Source: Nectonema munidae (lineage: Eukaryota; Nematomorpha; Nectonematoida; Nectonematidae). Taken from it: a stretch of DNA of 64,000 bases. Positions 56,365 to 64,000 of this stretch are shown here, piece by piece. Below the pieces are notes generated by a model, which saw only the letters and a list, made by a program, of their open reading frames with translations, did no database searches and had not been told where the DNA came from. Within the stretch, counting starts at the first letter, position 1. The number at the start of each line of letters is the position of its first letter. The translations under genes were made by a program, and so were the position numbers. The DNA lies in NCBI GenBank assembly GCA_030549495.1, contig JAUIRK010000891.1, forward strand, positions 62,001-126,000, given 5' to 3'.

Positions 56365-56556
56365 TAAATAAATTCGATAAACAAATGTTGTTTAAAATAA
56401 ATTAAGTCTTAGTATACTCTAAAATTGTTGGTCTTCTTTTTCCATTTAGTAGTATTCACTATTTAAAAATATATATGGCTCTCAGAGGATTCGATTTTAA
56501 AATATGTGTTTTTTTCGCTCTTTTAGTCAAAAAGGTTCCCTACCCCTGCGTTAAAG

Positions 56557-58340
56557 ACTGGTAAATTTCTCATAAAATTTATTTTCAAAATTATTGATAT
56601 CTATGAACTTTGAATAAAATAAAATTTTTCAAGCTACAGTTTTAATTTTTAATAAATTAAAATTTTGCGGAACCATTATAGAAACTTCTTCTGAATTTGG
56701 ATCCAAATGCATTATTATTTTAGTAATAAAATTTAACGCTCGGCTCCTAATTTTGATTAACTAGCTGATATTTAAATATTTTCCCTATGCGACATAAAAG
56801 TGCTAAATTCTCTTCCTTTTCTTTCCTCAAGACAAAAACTTCATCTTTTCTAAGTCTGGTAAGATACGTGTCAATTTCTTCTATTAATTTTGACTGTCGA
56901 TGAGAATTTTTTGGATTTTAATTGTTTTCAATTTGATTGTAGTAGAAAGTTGGTCATTTTTGATATTACAGTTCAAATAATACTTATGAGTTCTTTAATG
57001 ACATTAGTTTTGTTTCAATCAATTTCTAGATCAATTTTCGTGTTTGAAACTAAATTGAAATACTTTAAATAAATCCTTTGTAACGAGGATTCAAGTAATT
57101 GGAAACAAAATTTTCAACAATCTGGCTTAAACATGTTTTTCAGCGCTTTTTTTGAATTTTTTCAAAAAAAATGTCTAAATGATTTTTTTGTATTTGATAA
57201 GCTGATTCATCGCATCATAATAGTTGAAAAATTTTTCAATGATCACATTTATCGTTGGTGTTTAGCATAGTTATTACAAAACTATTTATAAAGATCCTAA
57301 AGCAGTAAAAAATTATTTAATAGTTCTAATAAATTTCAATATCATAACAAAGGATTAAAGAAATGAAGAATAATAGTCATAAACAATGTGATAGCAATGT
57401 CTTTTAGAAACACCTAAATTGCAACCATATGATAATAGTAATCCACAATGATTATGGATAATCTTATATGGTAAAATATAAAATAAGGTAAATTAGAGTT
57501 CATAAAATTAATTTATATAGGTTCCCAGTTTTAACTATTGGTTTTAAATGCACGAATTATTTCTTCTTCGATTATGGAAATGGGAGAAAATGCTTCCCTA
57601 CGTGGAAGGGGGAGAATGTCTCCTCCCTCTCCCTTCCTTGCACTTCACGGGAATAGGGAATTTTGGGTTTCACCCAAGACTCTGTATTAATTATATGATA
57701 AGATAAATTTTAATTTATTTAAATTTAATATGCCGGTGACAAAATAAAAATTGTGATTACCATACACATTCCAAGATTAGTGAATTATTTCAAGCACGAA
57801 AATCATGAAATTGTAAAGCGCTGCTGAAACAATTAAGCCAAAATGGAAAAAAGCTTGTATATTGGAAGATACGAAAAACTTTCTTTGAAGTTTTATTCAA
57901 CATCTACACTATATATATATTTCGCTTGGAGCGTAACTCTTAAGCACTCAGCACTTAATGAATCTTCTCTTTCATAATTCAAGTGTAATATATAAAAGCT
58001 ATGGAATCATTTTGGCCTTATTCAGATTATTTTTTCCCTCACAACTTTATCTTGCTTGCGCAGAGGTGATGAAAAGTTTGACGAAGCTTTGCATTCTAAT
58101 TTATCAGCTTTACTTTATAGGTATTTGCTATTTTCATCTTTACTTATTTCAAGATTGATTTTAAAATTGTGTCATCTCAGATGGACGAATTTGGATAAAC
58201 AATTTGAAATGGAGGAATTCCACTTCAGATAGACGAACCAAGTTGGTTAGTTAGTTAGATAGTTAATGAATATTAAAATCTAAAAAAAGTAAATCTAAGT
58301 AGAAAAAAAAATTTGCTTTGTCCACCTGCAATTCGTCTGA
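56557..58340. other. AT-rich spacer, no feature
   Basis: A G/C-richer patch at 57590-57665 (containing CACGGGAATAGGG) faintly resembles the end of repeat R and text near 48003. A chance 66-codon frame lies at 57958-58158. Confidence 0.45.
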
Positions 58341-58374
58341 ATGGAAAATTCTAAAAAGAAAAAAAAAATCGCCT

Positions 58375-58680
58375 AAGTGTAAGTAAGTAAGTAAGTAAGT
58401 ATTGTTTATGACGTTCGCACCCATCCATTCTGATATTGTGGCCCGCCCGTAATGCTGAATTCAGGTCTACCAGGACTTTCCATCCCACTAAACGCCTACT
58501 GGCCCTTGTTGCTGCATAGCTATACCTTGTTATATATATTATTTTACAAGGATGTATGTTACAAATATATAAATACAGCTGAGTGATCGATACAATCCTA
58601 ACGCGAACGCTCCCAATTTGGGAAACAAACTTAATGTCTAGTGATAGCTTGATTACTAACAAGGTTCGGATCGGATCGCC
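58375..58680 (-). mobile_element. Possible retroposon with (TTAC)n tail
   Basis: On the minus strand a GC-richer segment (AAGGGCCAGTAGGCGTTTAG, GAATTCAGCATTACGGGCGG, GATGGGTGCGAACGTCATAA) ends in a CTTACTTACTTACTTAC tail (58378-58400). This is the layout of a SINE or LINE 3' end with a simple-repeat tail. A 103-codon frame crosses it but resembles nothing. Only one copy is in the window, so the family is unknown. Confidence 0.4.
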
Positions 58681-58700
58681 AGAGCCCTACCTAACCGTAA

Positions 58701-59985
58701 AAACCTTTGATTTCTTCAGAGGAATTTTTTTTACAATTTCCGTTTTTCTATTCTAATTTTATGACATCCCACCAAAATCTTTTACTAAAATGAGTTTTTT
58801 TGTTAAGATACACACTATATAATTTAAAATTATATATAAAAAAAAATATAACTTGACTTTTTTTTCAACTTTTAAAATTACGGTTTGTAACCTTATGCAA
58901 AAAAACTCACTTCAGTAAAAGTTTTTGCAGGATTCTGGTAAAAAGTCACGCCCCTTGCATCAAGAATCGAGTACTCAGCAACAGTGTCGATAGAGAGAGT
59001 TGTAATGTCATTGCCAAAATAAACGTAAAAACAATGGAGAGAGAGGAAGGAGTATTGTAAACGGTGAGCGGCCCAGCCTCAACGATAGTAAATCATGTCA
59101 TTTTACTCTTTGAGCTGTCTCGGCCCTGCCAGGACGACGATTTGAGCGCAGGCCGCCTAATTCTCTACAACTCGCCTATCTCCTCTGTGTTAACCTTCTC
59201 TGTCACTTTTCCCTATCTCTACAACTACAAATAAAGATGACATTTAATCTTTCTCTCATTGCTGCGAAATGCACTTCGTCATCATCAAGCAAAGGATTCA
59301 TCAGAATCAATAAATTGCCCTCAGTTCTGAGATTTTTAGTGAGATAGTCGATTCTCTTTCTTAAGTAAAACAATAAACCCATATCATTTATAATAAGAAT
59401 TTCGAATAATTCTACTTTTTAAATGTTAAAAATTGACACTTTCTCTAAAGTGAAACATTTTCCATAAACTGTTTCCGAAATGAAGTCCAAAACATGCAAA
59501 GTATCATTTTGAAGAAAAGCAAAATATTTTTGTCATTCGTTCAATAAATGAAAAGTTTATTAAAAATCAAAGGTAAGAATGTGAAGGAAGACAGCATTGA
59601 AATTTTTTGCTTCAAAGTAAAATTAAAAGAAAGATAATTGATATTAATTTTTATCTGAGGTTAAAGTGCTTCAAATTTAAATGTTGGAGTATATTTTGAA
59701 AATGCATTGTCAACTTAAAATGATTTTAATAAATAGAAAAAATATCCTATTGATACGTGTTTTTTAGAATAAACACACTTTTAAAATAAAGGGATTAGTC
59801 AAACTATATTTCCAAAACTAAAATTTGAAAAGCCCAGCAGCATCTAAAAGGATTATAAGCAAGGCAAACAAAAAAATGACTTTTAACGAATAGTTTATTG
59901 ACTTTTAAAAATAAAAATTGACTTAAAATTTTTTTATTAACTTTAATAATATATAAATTGGAACCAGCACAGAAATTAATTCACA
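58701..59985. other. Spacer with a GC-richer patch, no gene recognised
   Basis: 59030-59220 is GC-richer (AGCGGCCCAGCC, GTCTCGGCCCTGCCAGGACG) than its surroundings and may be an old element. No open frame or pair of ends was found. Confidence 0.4.
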
Positions 59986-59989
59986 ATTT

Positions 59990-60552
59990 TAAAAATAAAT
60001 CATGTAATTAAAAATATTTTCTGGACTGAAATATCTTATCCTTTGCCATTAATTTTGTCAACTTTGAAAAAGATCTTTCAATTTTCGAACTAGAAGCCGG
60101 ACAACCTTGTAAATGTATATACGTATTTGGTGATATATTCGGGTTATTAATTTCCATAATATCCCTAATTTCGTTATATTTCATTCTACGCTTTATGTAT
60201 AAATTCAACCCGCATTCATCATTGTTAAAATCAATAAAATTTACAACTATTCTTGCTTCTTTTATTGTAAAACTACTTTTTCGCTATTTTTCGATCAATG
60301 CGATAATTTTTTCAGCATTATTTCTTTTAATAGATAACAAAACTTTACTCAGTTATTATAACTTTTTTTGCATTATTGATCAAAATACCATTTTCATCTG
60401 TGATTTTCTCAATGCTGTTCTTTATTTATAAGGGGTTTGTTTTTATTTGCTTTTCAATAGCAAATTATAGAAACGTTAAAACTTTTTTGAATTACCTCCT
60501 TAGATGGACGGAGTTAATATTTTTCGGGTAGGCCCTGGCAAAGTTTACACTG
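59990..60552 (-). mobile_element. hAT transposase C-terminal fragment with a terminal end
   Basis: Reading leftward from 60552, the sequence starts CAGTGTAAACTTTGCCAGGG, an hAT-style terminus. The coding part (about 60400-60008) has VLLSIKRNNAEKIIALIE, FTIKEARIVVNFIDFNNDEC, MKYNEIRDIMEINNPNISPN and CPASSSKIERSFSKLTKLMA then KDKIFQSRKY. ASSSKIERSFSKL is the conserved hAT dimerisation motif (compare PASSAPVERLFS). The rest of the transposase is deleted and the 3' end was not found. Confidence 0.7.
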
Positions 60553-61057
60553 GCTCTGTATATGTATTAATTTTTTAAGTAAAACAGTGATATCTATACA
60601 TATTGAAATAAAAAGAAATGATTTATGCTATATTTGGATTATTCAAAAAACTTATATCAGTTTACTTTAGGATATTATTTTACCTTGTATATTTTTTAAT
60701 CTTTTATTTCATTTTAACTTTTAAATAATTCAGCTAAACATTTTGAGAAGTGGTAACAGTTTGATTTTTAAGTATTTTTCACTTTTGATTTAACTAGTAA
60801 AATAACTTTTTCGATTTGATTTTAAAAAATGGACATTTATTGACCTAAAAAATTATCTAAAATTACCTATATATTATCTAAAATTTTAAAAAACTGATTT
60901 GGGGTCTTTTTCTTGAGTCTTACAAAAATTGACTTTCGTACATGTTCAGAGGAACGATTATAGACATGTTCTGAAACATCTTTACTTTTATATTTGTTAT
61001 AAAGTAATTTTTTCAGTTTTACAATTAGTTGGTCAAAAATTAGGACAGATACAACAT

Positions 61058-61609
61058 TTAACGGTGACTGGTCAAAAGGGCCGAAACAAAAAGGGCCTAA
61101 AATCAAAAGGACCGAAATCAAAAGGGCCGAAACGAAAACGGCCGAAAACCAAAACTAATAGAAAATTGATGAGTTTATTTAAGAAAAAAATTTATAATTG
61201 TAATCTATTCAATATACAAATCAAAAGAATGTATAATTATTTCTTATTTTAAAAGAGTTTAATTATTATAATGCTTTCAGAAAATCCAAAAACTGAAGAT
61301 TATTCATGAAGTCTGATGAGGATATAAAAATTTTCCCATCTATTGACAAAATCCTCTTATGCGTAATGTTTAAATACATACTAAATAAATAAAACAACAA
61401 AATTAATGTTTGAAAATATTTATAAAAGTAAAGAATCAAAAGAGTATCAAAATTTCAAAAAAAAAAACAATAAATAATATAAAAAATAATTTATTAAATT
61501 TTAATGTAAAAAAATATAAAAAGGCACCATTTTTTGGTTTTTGGCACTTTAAGTTTAGGCCGTTTTGGTTTTCCCCCCTTTTGATCAAGAACCCATTTGA
61601 CTGAGTTAA
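61058..61609. mobile_element. TTAA-flanked MITE with AAAAGGGCCGAAA repeats in its inverted ends
   Basis: TTAA lies at 61058-61061 and 61606-61609. The left end reads CGGTGACTGGTCAAAAGGGC, then repeated AAAAGGGCCGAAAC-like units to about 61160. The right end, reversed, reads CTCAGTCAAATGGGTTCTTG, then ATCAAAAGGGGGGAAAACC and AAAACGGCC. The interior is AT-rich and non-coding. TTAA flanks suit piggyBac mobilisation (family knowledge), but the ends do not match the piggyBac termini at 41386 or 23405. Confidence 0.65.
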
Positions 61610-62700
61610 TACTCTACAAAGAATACAATAAATGCTCTATTGGCACAAAATGTTTTTTACTACTTCATTTTGAAGTATCATTTAAAATTTAAGATAAGCA
61701 TTCGTGAAGAAATTTTCAATAGAAACTAGTATATGTTTTCATTTTTAACTTATTATCTATTCAAAGAAAGATTCTACACAGTTAACTGCCTTCTTTTATA
61801 GAACAAAAATGGAAATTATGAATAAAATATTTTAGAGCACATATGATATAAATGATATTTGGGGCACTTAAAAAGAGAACACCAATTGAAAATACTATGC
61901 ACGTGTAGAAGCATTTAACTATTAGTTAGAGATACTACTAATATAATTTAAGAAATTTGTTTACGAAACTTTAGCTGTATTGATAGTGGAAACTACAAGT
62001 ACCTATTAATTCAGATTTAAACTCTCCTTTAGTTAACACACTTCCATATTTTATATGATTGTATTTTTTTGCAGAAAATCATGAGTTTAGGAAGTTTGTT
62101 AAAACTCATTTATTATTATATATATATAGAAAGTATAGTAAAGGAATATGAAAAATGTATTCAAGAATCTTTGGAATATAGGAAAATAGAGTCAAAAAAT
62201 ATGAAGAACAAAAATTTTAAGATAAAAAACTTTTGTTGTTTTACAATTAGAATGAACTGACAGTTATAAGAAATGATACAAAATATTTTATTTATGCAAA
62301 ATTAATTTTGTAATCGATGTCATAGTTATAACAACCATTTTGTTGAAGAGTCTTTTAGTGCAAACTTTTATTTCTTTGCGTAAAATACATGGATTCATAT
62401 TTCGTCATGAAAATTTGTGTTCAAACAATGAATCTTCTTTCTTTTATTGAACCTTTTTTCGTGTAGTTTTCTATACCACCCAAGAGGTACTACAATGGCA
62501 CGTATTTTTTAAGTAGTTTCGGGTTGAGCCTTTATGCACTCAATCCTATAAAATTAGAAAATATAAATATTATGATTTGAAAAATTATATCGAAAGTACC
62601 AAAAACTATTTCTTCTATGAATAGTTATATAGGAGAATTGGCAACTGACTTTATTCATCTAAAATCTTAATCGATATCAAGATAAAAATAAAATCAATTA
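61610..62700. other. AT-rich spacer, no feature
   Basis: No domain or element end recognised. Confidence 0.5.
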
Positions 62701-62701
62701 A

Positions 62702-64000
62702 ATTTTACGATAATATTGATCTCATGTTGATGTTAGGACGTTGGTTCAGGCTTTGCAAGTTGATGTGATAGGTATCGGGAGTGTCTTCAAAAGGAATTCT
62801 TCTAGCCGAGCTTATAAGGGACGAAGTTCGTGATAGGAAGAAATACAATTGTCGGCTTTCAAGGTAATCCTTGTAGATTTCATCTATGAGCTTTTCTTTT
62901 TCTTTCATTTTCAAGTCATTGCCTCCATTTCAGTTGTACCTAGAATTAAATTCTTCAATCTCAGGCATGTCTTTCATTATTCTTTCTTGGTTTTTGATGA
63001 AGAAATCCATAATTTCCCAGACACTGGTCTTTGCTGATTGAAAACTTGCATGTAGACTAAAAGCCAGTATAACAATCATATATCAATATTAAAACGAATA
63101 ATTTTGTAACTTACGAATTATGAAAGCCTTCACAATGGTTGTTTGTTCGAACTTTCATTCCAAAAACACACTATAGTTTCATTTTATCCTCAACTAACCA
63201 AGTATTTTCAAAGTATTCCAGGAGAGAAAACTGCAAAAGGTTCCATCACCATTTTTAACTTTTGGTATGCCACTTTTATCTAGGGATAATCAAAACTTTT
63301 AAAAAAATAATTAATTTATATTTGTTATGCTATACTTCTATTTATGGCAAAAAAGCTATAGGCAGTAGCATTTTGATGCAAGTTCTGAAACTCACATTCC
63401 TGGAATACAACGAATTAATCGAAAGTTTATGAGTTTACGGTATACGGCTTTACAGAAATGGAAGTAACAACCATGACACTGGGCTTTAGGAAAAGACTAA
63501 AAAATATCAGAAGTAAAACTTAACTCGAAGAAAATTCCTTACGCTTTTTGCTGCGGGTATTATGAAGTTTCGAAGTCTCCAGTTATGCTTCTGATTCGAT
63601 TTTTATCAACATCATTTTTTCAGGGAAAAATACGTGTCTTTATAATTTAATTTAATTTTTATGTGAGAAATTCGTTGTTAGCCTTAACATACCTATGAAT
63701 TTCTTCTCTTTTGTTGCATACAATCGCGTAAAGTATTTGTATCTTAAATTTGATAACGAAAAGAGTGTACTGTAATAATTTGATGGAATAGTTCTGGAGC
63801 TTTTTTGAATGTTCCGTCAACAAAAATGGAACTTATTTGCAACAACTATTGACGTGTTGCAAAGTTCTTCCATAAAAATCGAGAATTCCTTTATCTTCAT
63901 ATTGCAGATACATCTGCAAAAATCCCGAAACATTTGCTGAATGGTACGTTTCTGGAATTGAAAATGAATATTTCTTGGGAAAGGGTTTCTTTTTTCTGCT
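62702..64000 (-). mobile_element. MULE (Mutator-like) transposase gene, N-terminus beyond the window, broken
   Basis: Reading leftward from the right edge: FVDGTFKKAPELFHQIITVH (about 63826-63767), the DGTFK..P.LF.QL signature of MULE transposases with its first catalytic Asp. Then, after a frame change, YAIVCNKREEI (about 63735-63705); GCYFHFCKAVYRK (63477-63434), matching the GC.FHF..A..R motif; LPIAFLP; LEYFENTWL (63225-63190); and VRTNNHCEGFHNS (63155-63115), matching the T.NN..E..HN motif. A 70-nt GT/AG interval (63045-63114) then separates this from SFQSAKTSVWEIMDFFIKNQ. The C-terminus (62914-62705) has KEKLIDEIYKDYLESRQLYF. There are several frame changes and stops. The 3' end was not identified. 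Confidence 0.78.

Larger units (their letters stand above)
54571..56548 (+). mobile_element. hAT transposon with both ends and target duplication, GTF2IRD2-like transposase, broken
   Basis: The 5' end is CAGGGGTCGGGAACCTATGG then CTCGCGAGCC, and the 3' end is GGTTCCCTACCCCTG. Flanks TGTTAAAG (54563-54570) and CGTTAAAG (56549-56556) differ by one base. The length is 1978 bp. Coding pieces: FAGSLGIVRNGKPFTDGEYV, KTFMVDVAKELFSAF (54790-54890), YFSFALDESTDASHLSQLSI with ARYVAGDRLREESL (55015-55110), VCTDGARAWW and LSFHCILPQEALCAQMCKK, then MQGVRNTVLSLRQPVFAFEK (from 55643), and a C-terminus with FAVLTMFCSRYACEQSFPHR and INLRSRLVDGSVNACMKLNL (56200-56320). The aspartate of FALDEST is kept. There are about three frame breaks; internal parts are shortened. 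It is likely immobile without help, but its ends are well kept. Confidence 0.88.

Overview
The window is AT-rich, intron-bearing eukaryotic DNA, most likely from a metazoan and probably an arthropod. The evidence is a multi-exon DEAD-box helicase gene with canonical GT/AG introns, and a transposon mix (hAT, piggyBac, mariner, MULE, RTE LINEs, tRNA-derived SINEs, MITEs) typical of transposon-rich arthropod genomes. A copepod would fit, but that is a guess. No bacterial operons, rRNA genes, CRISPR arrays, or recognisable retrovirus or Polinton copies were seen.

The one clear host gene is an eIF4A-like RNA helicase on the + strand in seven recognisable coding exons: 6371-6503, 8567-8706, 13769-14041, 14104-14250, 26649-26764, 26817-27008 and 27786-27924. 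They join in frame to 379 codons with every DEAD-box motif and a stop. The first ~20-30 codons were not located. Two introns are tiny (62 and 52 nt) and the others are 0.8-12.4 kb and full of mobile elements. A second copy of the first visible exon lies at 1317-1443 inside a ~0.5 kb direct duplication; it has lost its splice donor.

Layout. 1-315: 3' end of an RTE LINE. 1.3-1.8 kb: duplicated helicase exon. 2.3-5.3 kb: repeat block with a 542-bp insertion (TSD and empty site visible) and an hAT fragment; part of the block recurs at 14.96-16.9 kb. 7.2-7.6 kb: Tigger-like MITE. 9.5-11.65 kb: two different broken piggyBac genes. 13.0-13.5 kb: degenerate repeats ending in a G14/C27 inverted homopolymer. 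16.5 kb: hAT-type MITE with 8-bp TSD. 17.2-18.7 kb: transposase-like gene of a family I cannot assign. 20.97-22.4 kb: 36-bp satellite with a ~449-bp higher-order unit. 23.4-26.16 kb: piggyBac-related element whose inverted ends carry the same 36-bp unit. 26.6-27.9 kb: last helicase exons.

Beyond the gene: 30.8-33.35 kb, an end-to-end hAT with a piggyBac piece inserted in it; 35.3 kb, a SINE; 37.4-40.1 kb, a broken RTE LINE; 41.4-43.4 kb, the best-preserved transposon, a piggyBac transposase with complete DDD triad, cysteine-rich tail and a 50-nt intron; 43.55-45.0 kb, a PHD plus zinc-knuckle ORF1-like LINE fragment with 97-bp upstream tandem repeats and a hammerhead-like core; 51.7 kb, a SINE; 53.0-53.5 kb, a dead mariner; 54.57-56.55 kb, an hAT with both ends and TSD; 60.0-60.55 kb, an hAT tail; 61.06-61.61 kb, a TTAA-flanked MITE; 62.7-64.0 kb, a MULE running off the window edge. 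The remaining long stretches are AT-rich with nothing I can support.

The helicase is the only gene with an evident cellular role (ATP-dependent RNA unwinding, translation-initiation type). Everything else is mobile DNA, mostly decayed, much of it inside the helicase introns.
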